Translations under genes and position numbers: made by a program | Shown here: positions 35,101-44,220 of the stretch, piece by piece | Layout of the letters: the number at the start of each line of letters is the position of its first letter | Position numbering within the stretch: position 1 is the stretch's first letter | The notes under the pieces: model-generated | Told to the model about the DNA's origin: nothing | The model's input: only the letters and a program-made list of their open reading frames with translations | The model's database searches: none | DNA from: Macrostomum hystrix | Lineage: Eukaryota > Platyhelminthes > Macrostomidae | DNA length: 64,000 bases | NCBI GenBank assembly: GCA_950097015.1 | Contig: CATNEN010000003.1 | Location: forward strand, 10,941,501-11,005,500 | Reading direction: 5' to 3'

Positions 35101-35856
35101 TGCTCATAGAAGCCGTCAGGATTGGGATTGATTCGCTGCTGAACGGACAGCCTGATGGTTAGGTTGCCATGGAGCAGGCGGAGACAGGTGGCTGACACCT
35201 GAAGTACCTCCGAGGGACGGACTTTGCGCGGTGCCAAAACAAAGTAAGTGCTGAAATCGTGTAGGGTGAGTGAATGATACAGTCAGGCCCCAATTGGACT
35301 TTTGCGTACGGCTGTTTAGTCCATGGACTGGTGGGACGCCAAACCCACCCCAGCTAATTCTGGTACCCATTTAACGGCTGAAGCAACGCAGAGTTAAGTG
35401 TCTAGTTATAAAAGGACAAAAATTGTTCCAGTGGAGTCAGGAATCGAACCCACGGCCTTTAAGTCGTGAGTCCGACGCTCTAACCTAGCTTTTCTAGTGC
35501 AATCAACTCTAGCTTTGCAAGTATAGACTAAGCTTGTAGCTTGTGAAACAGGTTCTAGATGAAGCATCTAGATACAAATTTGAATTCGTTTGGCAGCCTC
35601 CCCAGTCCATTGACAATGGCTGCCACTGAGCCACTGACAATGCATCTGGGCAGAACTGGCTTGAGTACAATTTCCATCTTCTAGCTATATATTTATCTGT
35701 GACATAAGAAAAAAGAGGCAATATTAAAAGTACTTACGGTTGAGGGCCAAGCTCAAATGCATTAGTAGGCAAAGCTGATTGTGCCTCAGTAAAGTGACTG
35801 TTGCATAGCCACAATACACAGAGCAATAGTAGTTTTTGTAAGACTTTTTCCCACAT
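17110..35856 (-). CDS. Mcr: Mcr-like alpha-2-macroglobulin/TEP family protein, 13 exons, thioester lost
   Basis: Exons in transcript order: 35738-35856, 34637-35250, 30737-30860, 30538-30652, 28485-29087, 27472-27996, 25186-25704, 24577-24909, 23131-23603, 21789-22109, 20643-20949, 19980-20423, 17110-17565. The phases agree throughout and give about 1650 residues. Residues 1-25 are a signal peptide (MWEKVLQKLLLLCVLWLCNS). Then come the N-terminal macroglobulin domains (YFVLAPRKVRPSEVLQVSAT), an LDLa module at about 707-756 with six cysteines and LCDGNIDC, and an A2M segment (GWLWKSIYV, FSIDRTYGLSI). The thioester site GCGEQ is GAAEN at 1037-1041. The alpha-helical TED (KWLNSMRNWNRGFSSTLDT), a receptor-binding domain ending CKVYEYYEPS, and a C-terminal hydrophobic segment (YMPMLLLMLALTLINVGV) follow. 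LDLa plus a dead thioester is the pattern of insect Mcr, which acts at septate junctions and in phagocytosis. It is probably secreted or membrane-anchored. The junction of exons 2 and 3 is the weakest part of the model. Confidence 0.88.
17655..19925. repeat. 29-30-bp minisatellite in intron 12 of the Mcr-like gene
   Basis: About 75 copies of a unit built on CAGATCCC(C)AAAATCAGAC and ACTAGAGATCC. The first ten or so copies (17670-17940) are perfect 29-mers; later ones alternate CCCCAAA, CCTCAAA and CACCAAA variants of 30 bp. A diagnostic block with ATACGAGAGATTCCTGATCC occurs at 18041 and 18514, a duplication offset of 473 bp. The open frames (RDPRSPKSDT and SDFEDLGSLV repeats) are artefacts. 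Confidence 0.92.
21120..21740. repeat. 34-bp minisatellite in intron 10 of the Mcr-like gene
   Basis: About 17 copies of a 34-bp unit. On the + strand it reads GATAATCGGGCGGGTAATTA then GTATCTTTACCCTA. On the gene strand each unit contains TACTAATTACC, a pyrimidine-leaning stretch and TATCTAG followed by GGTAAAG. The left copies are diverged and overlap the intron sequence beside exon 11. Confidence 0.9.
22195..23118. repeat. 30-bp minisatellite in intron 9 of the Mcr-like gene
   Basis: About 31 copies. The left part is TTTTGAAGGACCAGAGTGAG plus a variable TCTGATAGGG or TTTGATAAGC; the right part is AGTGTTGAAGGACCATAG plus TGAGTGGGGC. The array runs to within about 10 bp of the donor of exon 9 (23131). 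Because 30 is a multiple of three and the unit lacks stops, several frames stay open for over 600 bp. Confidence 0.92.
23635..24515. repeat. 15-bp G-rich minisatellite in intron 8 of the Mcr-like gene
   Basis: About 55 copies of GGGTGTTTTAGGAAG and related GGGAGGGTGTTTCAG/TTTTGG units. The left third uses GTTTCATGGTGGGTG variants; the right end uses GTTCTAGTAAGCGTGTTC in two near-identical blocks about 92 bp apart. It begins about 30 bp from the acceptor of exon 9. Confidence 0.9.
24960..25140. repeat. Three-copy repeat of about 60 bp in intron 7 of the Mcr-like gene
   Basis: Three diverged copies of a unit containing CGNCACGTCACTCGC, AATGCTATTTTTAGAA and a T-rich stretch follow one another. 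The starts of CACGTCACTC lie near 25003, 25063 and 25115. This is the only substantial intron of the gene with a low-copy rather than a long array. Confidence 0.75.
25745..27400. repeat. 22-bp minisatellite in intron 6 of the Mcr-like gene
   Basis: About 75 copies of a purine-rich unit, AGATGAGATTCGGGATGAGA plus CA or CC, with TTTGGG and TCGGTA variants in mixed order. It decays towards exon 6 (AAAATGAGATTAAGAGTGAG). The 418- and 534-residue frames on the minus strand are the array or the array fused to exon 6. Confidence 0.92.
28045..28470. repeat. Irregular G-rich minisatellite in intron 5 of the Mcr-like gene
   Basis: About 12 irregular units share ATTCAGTGTACATTTGGGGG and TAGAGGTT, with insertions of AAATATGGGGGTAGAGGG. 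Unit length varies between roughly 27 and 60 bp. Confidence 0.8.
29155..30375. repeat. 35-bp minisatellite in intron 4 of the Mcr-like gene
   Basis: About 35 copies of a G/T-rich unit: GGTGGGATGAGATGGGATTT then TGAGGTGGATTTAGT. AATTAATGGTCGG variants cluster at 29500-29900. Confidence 0.92.
30895..32190. repeat. 30/33-bp minisatellite in intron 2 of the Mcr-like gene, with 404-bp higher-order repeat
   Basis: About 41 copies of GGTCCAGATTCTTCTGGGTG then GGGAGAAATT, with 3-bp longer variants (CTTCTTTTGGG, CTTTGGGGTCG). The block 31177-31500 is repeated at 31581-31904 (offset 404 bp), and part again near 31901. On the gene strand each unit contains TTTCTCCCCACCCAG. Confidence 0.92.
32191..32674. 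other. Unique AT-rich sequence between two arrays of intron 2
   Basis: Non-repetitive AT-rich DNA. A 70-bp stretch at 32278-32349 has splice-like borders on the minus strand but does not fit the reading phase, so I leave it as intron. Confidence 0.5.
32675..34480. repeat. 29-bp C/T-rich minisatellite in intron 2 of the Mcr-like gene
   Basis: About 62 copies of CTCATCTCTCCCCTGTCCCA then TCAATCCGT. The centre (32790-33560) is nearly perfect; the right third alternates with shorter CAATCTCAACTC and GATCATCAATC units. The 660-residue open frame over it is an artefact. Confidence 0.93.
35305..35500 (-). mobile_element. tRNA-derived SINE (family A) in intron 1 of the Mcr-like gene
   Basis: On the minus strand it has AGAGCGTCGGACTCACGAC, a B box GGTTCGATTCCTGACTCCAC, GGAACAATTTTTGTCCTTTT, TAAATGGGTACCAGAATTAG and CAGTCCATGGACTAAACAGC. 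This is the fullest view of the family A body. The A-box end is damaged by a short deletion. Confidence 0.75.
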
Positions 35857-37843
35857 GCTTCTTACTGCTAGTGAAAGCTGAAATGAAAGTTTTAACTTAG
35901 TTAAAAATAAAAAATATAAACAGACAATGCCATAAAAATTATTAATAAGTAAAAATACCTATCAATCGCAATACTAACACTTTTGAGGGTAAAGAGTAAC
36001 CTCAAGTAATTAAACCAATAAAGAGGCAAAGGAGCATGCTAAATTATTTTATTAAAAAGTATTACCAGCATAATTTTAGCAATAAAACTATTATTGCCAA
36101 AGATGGCCCATAGTGACTGACTAGAAAACTCAACTAATTAGTTTTGCGTATCGCTACAATATCACAAAATGTTTTGCCTTTTTAGAGTCAGGAAATAACT
36201 TCATATGAATATCCAATACAATTACAATTTACGTAAAGAAAATGATACATTTACTGTAATATTATTAGGTAGAACTTTTACATCAAAACTCATTAGTAAC
36301 TTTATGATACTCATATTTAAATGAAGATCATAAAATTATACCTACTTCATAAAACATGATCATGGACATGCAGTTTGAGGATTACTTTGTGGAAAATAGG
36401 ATGCAGGAAGTTTCAAGTCGAACATGCGCAAAAACTCTGGGTCTTATAATTTTTTTAATAAAAAAGATACACCGAAACAAAAACTAGTTTTCTTTTGAAG
36501 CAAAAAAGTTAATCTTTAGGGTCACGGAAGCAGCATATACAATAAAGACTACAAAGCTTGTTATACTACACTGCACTAAATTTTATGACAACAATTTAAA
36601 ATTTTCGCTGAGCTTCGAAAATTAATCGAATGAATGGATGCAACGTTACTCACTGGTGTCTTGATTCATGCATTACATCGATTGCACATCGTAAGATACG
36701 ATTTATTTTTTTACGATTTATTTAGCAAGAAACATTTTACTTGTACTTAAAAGCGTAAAGCAAGACTTTGTGTCAATGTGTTAATCAATTTGTCCAAGCT
36801 TGTATGGATTCATTTCTTCCATTAATGTGCATGTGCATTGAACTCAATCGAGTCATTTACTAATAAATGGTTTCCATGTGTTTTTTTCATGGTTATAAAC
36901 TACCAGGTTACTTTATTGTTGTATTTACAAATATAACATAGCAAATAAGCAAGTGGAATCAGACTCTTAAGTTTCAACAGATCTAGTCTTATACAACAAT
37001 ATTTTTATTTTATCTTTTTTACTTTACTTAGATTTTTTATTATTATCAATGTGCATTCATTTGTTATTGTAAGTACAAATAAAAAATCCCTTCAAATTTA
37101 TAATTGTCAGAAGTTAGTTAATAGTCCACACTTGGCTATTTCCTTTTTTGCCAATCAGTATCTATAGAAACATTGTGTATTTTAGTATTCTGTACTTTAA
37201 ATAGCCAATGCCTCATGTTACCTGACCAGTAAATCTAAGAAAAAAATTAAATATTAGTTTAAGTATATTAATTTTGGTTAATGTGTTTGTATATACATTA
37301 TATTCATTAAAAACATATATATTATATTGTACATTAATTTATTTTACTACTAAATGGATACTGAGGCAGCCATCATCAAACCCTTACTAGTGGAAAATTA
37401 GTAACGGCTTATAAATTATAAATTTTATATGTAAATGGAGCATGTTGCTTTTGATTATATTTGCTTATGATTTTAATTTAATTCAAGTAAATATACACTT
37501 TTACAGATTTTTAATGATTTGTTTTAATCTAATTTTTTATTAATATTTGGTTTTCAATTATATAATGTTCTCCAAAATATTTCGCTAACCTAGTTTGTCA
37601 ATAAAAAGTAATTATATTCTGAAGACATAAAGGATTGTCTTGATAGCAAGTTAATTTCTTGGTCACATAGGTTTAATTAAGCTGTCTGGATAATATTAAA
37701 TTGATTGTAAGTTAAATTAATGTTTGTATATGTTAAAATTTGTTGCCTATTATTATAAGTATATAATGTTACAATATCATTTCTTTAAAAAAAGCCATTT
37801 TAAATTCCATTTTCAGTATCTAAAAGAAGCAAATCAAGCAAAC
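35857..37843. other. AT-rich interval between divergent genes
   Basis: About 2 kb separates the start codon of the Mcr-like gene (minus) from that of the 182-residue protein gene (plus). It must hold at least one promoter. A TTTTCAG at 37810-37816 just before the second gene looks like a 3' splice site, so that gene may have an upstream non-coding exon. No repeats or other genes are visible. Confidence 0.4.
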
Positions 37844-39939
37844 ATGAAGCGTCAAATTGCCCAGAACAATGAGTCCAACTCATTAAAGAGCAGTGCCAGC
37901 AGCAGCAGCAGCAGTGAGGATTCTTCATCACAGGACTCACCTATTCCACCCAAGAGAGCCAGAGTTGATCAGCATGAGGCTTCAACTAGCTCGCATTCAT
38001 CTCCATCTAGCGACGAGGATTGTTTGGCTGATGCCGCGACCGAATCAGCTCTGAAGTACAAGATGTACCACGCTATGATAACGGAGATTGGCTCTGAGCT
38101 AGTCATGGTTGAGTCCATGCTTGATGTAATGGCTATTAGCATGCGCTCCTGGATTAGTGTCAGCCCTGAGAAAGCTGACACGGTATCTACCATATTGAAG
38201 CAGATGCTAGACTCCGTGAATGATTACCTTGTCGTATTTTCACCCAACGGTAGAGAGCAGTAAGTACTGGGTTGAAAATAGTTTTTGCTAAATCCAATCT
38301 GATAAACATTCGATTGGTATGTTTGTTTTGTCGGGATCTGTTTTGTTGTTTTTCTCGCCCTAGAAAGAGGTTTTTTGTCTTCTTTGTAGCCTTTTTCATA
38401 CTCAAGCGTTTACTATCAGTAGACAGATAAAGAACTTTATGATTTATGAAGATGCTAAGAAAATTTTTGTTACTAAACTGTTTACGAAAGTTTAAGCATT
38501 TAAGGAGAACTTTATAAATGCAGCAATTGTTTTGTTCACTGTTTTTTATCTTCTTTACAACGTACTGTTCAAACAATAAATTTAGAAAACTAAAATGTCA
38601 AATTACATATATGTTTGGCTTTTCTGGAGTAAAAAAATTGCAGAAAAATCAACCGATTTTGTCAAGTTTTAATAATTTGAGCAAACTAAAGCTTTCTATG
38701 GCTAATTCATTTTAAATTGATACAATATTCTATCGAGCTTCAGAGTGATCCTACTGTACTTCAGTGTGTCATCCTACTGTACTTCAGGGTGTCATCCTAC
38801 TGTACTTCAGGGTGTCATCCTACTGTACTTCAGGGTGTCATCCTACTGTACTTCAGGGTGTCATCCTACTGTACTTCAGGGTGTCATCCTACTGTACTTC
38901 AGTGTGTCATCCTACTGTACTTCAGGGTGTCATCCTACTGTACTTCAGGGTGTCATCCTACTGTACTTCAGGGTGTCATCCTACTGTACTTCAGGGTGTC
39001 ATCCTACTGTACTTCAGGGTGTCATCCTACTGTACGTCAGGGTGTCGTCCTACTGTACTTCAGGGTGTCTTCCTACTGTACTTCAGGGTGTCATCCTACT
39101 GTACTTCAGGGTGTCATCCTACTGTACTTCAGGGTGTCATCCTACTGTACGTCAGGGTGTCGTCCTACTGTACTTCAGGGTGTCATCCTACTGTACTTCA
39201 GGGTGCCATCCTACTGTACTTCAGGGTGCCATCCTACTGTACGTCAGGGTGTCGTCCTACTGTACTTCATGGTGTCATCCTACTGTACTTCAGGGTGTCA
39301 TCCTACTGTACTTCAGGATGTCATCCTACTGTACTTCAGGGTGTCATCCTACTGTACTTCATGGTGTCATCCTACTGTACTTCAGGGTGTCATCCTACTG
39401 TACTTCCGGGTGTCATCCTACTGTACTTCCGGGTGTCATCCTACTGTACTTCAGGGTGTCGTCCTACTGTACTTCCGGGTGTCGTCCTACTGTACTTCCG
39501 GCTGTCATCCTACTGTACTTCCGGGTGTCATCCTACTGTACTTCCGGGTGTCGTCCTACTGTACTTCAGGGTGTCATCCTACTGTACGTCAGGGTGTCGT
39601 CCTACTGTACTTGAGGGTATCGTCGTACCCGTAATGTACTTCAGGGGATCCAAATGTACTTTAGAGTGACCTCTAAATGTAGTTCAGGGTGTCGTCGCAC
39701 TGTACTTTAGGTTTGCATCCTACTTTACTTCCCGCTGATTTTCTATACCTTACAGTTATCTAAAATTAAGATTACACAACGTGTTATTGTTATTTTTATC
39801 TTTCAGAGGTTCCCTGCAATATCACGTGTTCGTTATTGTGAACAGATTTTTCACAACTGCTGCCGAATCTAAAGTACATTTACGACATTTTATGAGGCTT
39901 GTGTTTCTAAAAAAGCAAATTATGAATCAGCTCGTATGA
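37844..39939 (+). CDS. Ser-rich protein of unknown function, two exons (about 182 aa)
   Basis: Exon 1 is 37844-38259 and exon 2 is 39807-39939, joined at GAGCA|GTAAGT and TTTCAG|AGG with matching phase. I do not recognise the family. Residues 1-55 are polar and serine-rich with an acidic run and a basic PPKRARV, a possible nuclear signal. The rest looks like compact helices (TESALKYKMYHAMITEIGSE, LDVMAISMRSWISV, TVSTILKQMLDSVNDYLV). Exon 2 adds QYHVFVIVNRFFTTAAESKV and ends MNQLV. If exon 1 is not spliced it stops one codon later (38261-38263). The intron holds a 23-bp array. The call as a gene rests on the long non-repetitive frame and the clean splice pair. Confidence 0.6.
38745..39715. repeat. 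23-bp minisatellite in the intron of the Ser-rich protein gene
   Basis: About 40 copies of TCATCCTACTGTACTTCAGG plus GTG. Variants with GTACGTCAGGGTGTCG and TTCCGGG spread in blocks on the right. On the gene strand each unit contains CTACTGTACTTCAG|GG, similar to a 3' splice site. Because 23 is not a multiple of three, all three frames read through the same peptide repeat, giving three overlapping 290-300-residue artefact frames. Confidence 0.93.
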
Positions 39940-40050
39940 AAGAGGCTCCGAAAGTCCATTAGTATAGTTGCTTTATGGTTTTGTGACTAATTTATGATTC
40001 TAATCATAATAAAATTATCCCAATAAATGCAAAAGGCGTGCACCTTTGCT

Positions 40051-40158
40051 GTTCAGCTATGTAAAAGGTAAATTCGTCTCATAAAGCAATTAATTAAATC
40101 AAGTGTTCAGCTATGTAAAAGGTAAATTCGTCTCATAAAGCAATTAATTAAATCAAGT
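40051..40158. repeat. Perfect 54-bp tandem duplication
   Basis: The 54 bases starting GTTCAGCTATGTAAAAGGTA at 40051 are repeated exactly at 40105-40158. There are only two copies, so this may be a recent duplication or an array at birth. Confidence 0.95.
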
Positions 40159-40945
40159 GAACTTTTTCTAGCTTGATCAAGTCTATTGTATCTTTGCTCT
40201 CTGATGCTAATGCTTAGTATAGGATTTTGTGTATTTTAGGTACCATAACAACCAATACCTCTTGGTTACTAATTGTGAAATGTAAGGTAGCGTGGTGTGC
40301 TACCCGAATTGAGCAACTATAACTGTAGGCAAGACTTGGTAACTTGCATTCTTAAGAGGTCCATCGACTTTGATTAGATTTTCATTAAAGGGAAGACTGT
40401 ATTGCACTTGTAAAGCATCAGGTTCTGTTAATTAGAAAATGTCCAGCATTCGACTTAGCCATGGCATGAATGCGAGCAGCAACTGTTTCACTTCATTTTT
40501 CCTCTCTCCCTCTTATATAGAAGCCTCCTTTTTGGAAGACCGAATCGATAAATTATTCATTTCAAGGACTGACTCCTAAGTCAACAAAATTCACTCCACT
40601 GCTAAACTCTCGTGTGCGTGAGAATTTTCCTCAGAAAAGGAGTAAACATACATTGCTTCATGAAGTTCTGTACAAATGTAGATTTCAGCGTATATAGACG
40701 GGGCTCGTAGTAAGGCTTAAAAAAGTCCACATGAAAAATCTAATACTATTTATACATAGTCACGCATAGAATGCGCATGTAGTAATATTTTTACTTGTCA
40801 GCATCTTATGTAAGCCGTCAGCTTATTGACGGCTTACGAGTACGATCTGCTAAGTCTTTGATTAGGCAATAGTCACGTAGTTTTCGTGATTTAGTTTTTT
40901 ATAATTCCAAAGGCAAATCATTCAATGCAGCTAAACATAGCAGCA

Positions 40946-41034
40946 GGCATGACGTCGTGAGCTCAGATTGCTAAAAATTGCTCATGACGTCAGAGATCTT
41001 CGTAAAAAGTAAAAATAGCTCATGACGTCAGGGA
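40946..41034. promoter_or_regulatory. Three CRE-like TGACGTCA/G sites
   Basis: TGACGTCG at 40950-40957 and TGACGTCA at 40985-40992 and 41023-41030 are spaced 35 and 38 bp apart. Two share the longer context GCTCATGACGTCAG. TGACGTCA is the CREB/ATF consensus. They lie 1.5 kb upstream of the receptor gene, next to a decayed LINE, and may be part of a repeat instead. Confidence 0.3.
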
Positions 41035-41089
41035 CTGCTAAAACATAGATCCAGATGCAGAAAAACTGATGTAAACAAAAAACAAACGA

Positions 41090-42060
41090 CAATGTACGCT
41101 ACTATTGCGGCGTCAGAAGGCGTGCCTCTGATGGAAGCCACCGGCAGTGTCTAGGGCGCGGGCATCGGCTTGTAGGCTGTTAACGAAACGCCGGGTGCGA
41201 CCCTGCCCTAGCCGGTAGGGTGCCTGTAGCATAAGCAGCAGCACCTCCTGTACAGTCCTCTGGCAGTACGCTTGGGCTCGAAGTCACCGGCGGCGCAGCA
41301 ACTCGCTCGCACGAGCAAGGCCGGTGCAGCGATAGACTGCCCCATCAGTGATTTGGTCGTAGCCGACTTTAAGGGCGGCGTGCGCCGTGTCGACGAGACG
41401 TTTCAGCAAATCAGTCTGAGTCCAGCAGGTCTCGGCGTTGTAGAGCAGGACGGTTTCGGCGACCGCCTGGAACAACGCCGCCCGCTGATGGTCAAGAAGG
41501 GTCTCAGACTGCAGGATAGCCAGCCCTCACGGAGCGGAAGGCTGCCGAGGCAAGCCCCCGGCGACGTCGAAAATCTCTGAGGACGTCGGGTATGATACTG
41601 CCGAGATAAACAAACTGCTGACAGCGCGGAAGCATCGTTACCTACCAGTCAGCACCTTGGCAGAATATCACAGCTTCGATGTCGCCTGGCACACAGAGCC
41701 CGACGGGCTTCTGTGTGTTGACCACCAAGCCGACACTCGCTTCAACGCTAACTAACCTGTCCTGCAGGGCGAGGTCGTCGGCGTAGCCCAGAACGCTAAG
41801 TCGCCTCTCCGGTTGGCGTCGACGTCAGTCGGCAGAGCAGTCCGTAGCACCCTGTCGAGCATCAGAATGAACAAGAACGGCACCAGCGTATTCCCCTGAA
41901 TCACTTCTGACGATCTGTCAAATGCGTCCGCTAGGCCGTCCGGTGACATTAAAGCAGCTTTAGTCTGATGGCACATTGTCATCACGACGGAAACCAGCTG
42001 CTCTAGCATGTTGTACGATCGGAGCACCACGGGAGAGCGCGGCCCTCATGACCGTGTCGG
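41090..42060 (-). pseudogene. Decayed non-LTR retrotransposon reverse transcriptase (3' part)
   Basis: The minus strand reads, in several frames: SEVIQGNTLVPFLFILMLDR (palm region; the intact family has VxQGDTLAPFLF), then VVNTQKPVGLCV, FVYLGSII, DVLRDFRRRRGLASAAFRSV and ETVLLYNAETCW, ending GLARASELLRRR. This order is that of the reverse transcriptase and thumb/C-terminal part of animal LINE elements. Frameshifts and stops separate the blocks, the catalytic YADD-type motif is not readable, and the 5' part is missing. It is GC-rich compared with its surroundings. Confidence 0.8.
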
Positions 42061-42510
42061 AAGCCTTCCCGAAGTAAAAAATTGACCGGATTAGCTCAAG
42101 CTGGTTAGGAAACTTAATCCGTAGATGACTAATTAATTTAGAGCAAATTCAGGATTGATTATTAAACTAGCCCTTTCCGATCCACAGTGATAAAAATCAT
42201 ATAGATCGAGACGACAAATCATTAGACATCGATTGCAAAGCATTATTTGTAGACAAAAACATTGATTAATTAGTTATAGACTAGTATACTAAATGGTCTT
42301 AGCTATAGCTAAAACTAGAGAACCACGCACGGGGATGCTGATGATGCCATGGTCAGTTCAACTTGGTCAGACAGCCAATCAGAAACTTAGTGCGTATGGA
42401 CGGCAGCAGTTGGTCTTTCTACTAGACATTTAGAGATGCAAAGCAAAGCTCCAATAATTTCCAACAACAACCGTTACACTTCGCTAGTCAGGCAAGCTAC
42501 ACATGAAACA

Positions 42511-43683
42511 ATGAAGATTGTACAGTTGTTTCTGCTCGTGTCCTTGCGTCTGGAGCTCATTAGCTCTCTAGATCCAGCTACTAACGTTAACGTACCGAGC
42601 TGCAAAGCTCTGGCTCAAAGCCTTGGTCCCCAATCCTTTTCCCAGTGCCAGTCCATGCTTCCTCCAAGCCTGTTTGGCTACAACACCAGCGTTGAGGTCA
42701 ACATCGAGGTGAAGACCATCTACGGCCTGGGAGACGCCGAACTACTGGAATGGTCTGGCTGGATCCTGATGTCATGGATGGACCCCAGGTTGGCCTGGAA
42801 CGCTACCGAGACTGGCACTCGCCAGATGCGCTTGGATCGCAACAGCCTGTGGATACCGGACATCGGCTATTGGAACGCAAAGTCTGCCGAGTTTTTCGAC
42901 TTTCGCAACGCCAAATTTCTGGAAGCTATCGCTTCACCAGACGGCTCAGTGTACACCTACATCTACACGCTGGTTCAGTTTCCCTGTTCGCTAGACATGC
43001 GCCTATTTCCGTTCGATAGGCAGACCTGCGCACTGGAGATCGGAGCAATCAACTCTGATTCGAGCGTGTTCACTTTCAAACTAAACAGCCAGATGAGTCC
43101 TGGTGGCAGCACTACTAGCGCCTTCTTCGGCGTTGGTGAATGGGATCTGACAAAGCTAACCCAGACTGTCAAATTCGAGATCGGAGCGGCTGGCTTCGCG
43201 TTTCAGTTCGTCAACTTGCGCTTTCATCTGCAGCGCCGGGTGACATACTATGCCATCCTGATGATTGTGCCCTACGAGCTCCTATCGCTGCTGGCTAGCA
43301 TCATGTTCTTTGCCGAACAGCAGGGCGATCGAGCCAACGTTTCCATCGCCATCATCATGTCCATGACGCTCTACGTGCTCATAGCTTCCCAATCGGCTCC
43401 GAAGTCAATGAATGTCATTCCATTGGTTGGAGCGTTTCTAATCACTCAAATGCTAATCCTAATCTGCTTCACCTTCGTGGCCGTGTTTCGCTTGCCGAAG
43501 GACGCCGACCCGGCCCTGAGGGCGCCTGGCGAGGGCAAGAATCACTCCAAAGCGGTCCGTTGCCTGACTGGCTTTCTGTCGCTGCTTATTCGGCACAAAG
43601 ATCGCATCTGTTTCATTAGTTACCTGGGCAGCAGTGCGTTCAATGCTCTCTGCTTTCTCTGCATTTGGCCCGCAGCCGCTTGA
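42511..43683 (+). CDS. Cys-loop ligand-gated ion channel subunit, intronless, nAChR-like orphan
   Basis: It encodes 390 residues in one exon. I start at 42511 because the next residues form a signal peptide (MKIVQLFLLVSLRLELI); an in-frame ATG lies 25 codons upstream. The extracellular domain has WMDPRLAWN, LWIPDI and a Cys-loop C159-x13-C173 (CSLDMRLFPFDRQTC). Four membrane helices lie at about 244-268, 276-297, 302-326 and 365-387. The residues before TM2 (QGDRANVS) lack the PAR motif of anion channels, which favours a cation channel. The YxCC vicinal cysteines of acetylcholine-binding alpha subunits are absent, so the ligand is unknown. The TM3-TM4 loop is only about 40 residues. It is an integral plasma membrane protein that presumably assembles as a pentamer. 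Confidence 0.9.
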   Translation: MKIVQLFLLVSLRLELISSLDPATNVNVPSCKALAQSLGPQSFSQCQSMLPPSLFGYNTSVEVNIEVKTIYGLGDAELLEWSGWILMSWMDPRLAWNATETGTRQMRLDRNSLWIPDIGYWNAKSAEFFDFRNAKFLEAIASPDGSVYTYIYTLVQFPCSLDMRLFPFDRQTCALEIGAINSDSSVFTFKLNSQMSPGGSTTSAFFGVGEWDLTKLTQTVKFEIGAAGFAFQFVNLRFHLQRRVTYYAILMIVPYELLSLLASIMFFAEQQGDRANVSIAIIMSMTLYVLIASQSAPKSMNVIPLVGAFLITQMLILICFTFVAVFRLPKDADPALRAPGEGKNHSKAVRCLTGFLSLLIRHKDRICFISYLGSSAFNALCFLCIWPAAA

Positions 43684-43774
43684 AACTCTAAATTAGGACT
43701 TTTCTTGACAATCTTGCATGGACAAAAAAATATTTTTATAAAGTCTGCTAATATAGCTTTCTAGGTAACGTTCA

Positions 43775-43925
43775 CTATTGGGGGTTTGAGTAACGCGTTC
43801 GACTTTCACACCATAGTTCCCTGAGCTCGATCCGTGGCGAGGCTAAATTCATTTAGGGCACTGCTAGCGTGCCTTTGTACATTTCCGTGTGTACCTGGGG
43901 CATATATGTACTAATCTAAAGAATG
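43775..43925 (+). mobile_element. Degenerate SINE (family B)
   Basis: GAGTAACGCGTTCGACTTTC, CACCATAGTTCCCTGAG, GCTCGATCCGTGGCGAGGC and GTACATTTCCGTGTGTACC follow the order of the family B head and body. The B box is damaged. It lies about 90 bp beyond the receptor stop codon. Confidence 0.6.
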
Positions 43926-44170
43926 AAAATTTTTACCTGTCGATGTTTTCTAAATTGACGACAATAAGATTAATGCGACGATTTTGACACAGTTAACACA
44001 CATCGAGCAGACAACGACACGTAGGAGTTTTTGTCTTCTTCATTTAAAATTAAGATAAAAATTTAAGATTATAACCTGGAAGTCATGGGACTTTTAAACT
44101 TAAATATAAGATCGTTTTTTCGAATACGGTCACTTCCCCAGCAACATATGATCATCGAACTTTATCCGAT

Positions 44171-44220
44171 CAAGGACCACTAGCATTATATCTAGCTAGA
44201 TATAATGCTAGTGGTCCTTG
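44171..44220. mobile_element. 50-bp perfectly palindromic MITE with 8-bp target duplication
   Basis: The element is CAAGGACCACTAGCATTATA plus TCTAG followed by its exact reverse complement, with no spacer and no mismatch. Direct repeats TATCCGAT flank it at 44163-44170 and 44221-44228. The 8-bp duplication and the CAAGG...CCTTG ends suggest a minimal hAT-mobilised element. No similar copy is seen elsewhere in the window. Confidence 0.75.

Larger units (their letters stand above)
39940..41089. other. Intergenic sequence with a 54-bp duplication and CRE-like motifs
   Basis: Apart from the duplication at 40051-40158 and the TGACGTCA motifs at 40950-41030, this is unique AT-rich DNA without a recognisable gene. 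Confidence 0.4.

Noticed and set aside
41272..41580. Plus-strand open frame of 102 residues in GC-rich DNA
   Set aside because: It is antisense to the decayed LINE reverse transcriptase, whose conserved blocks explain the openness.
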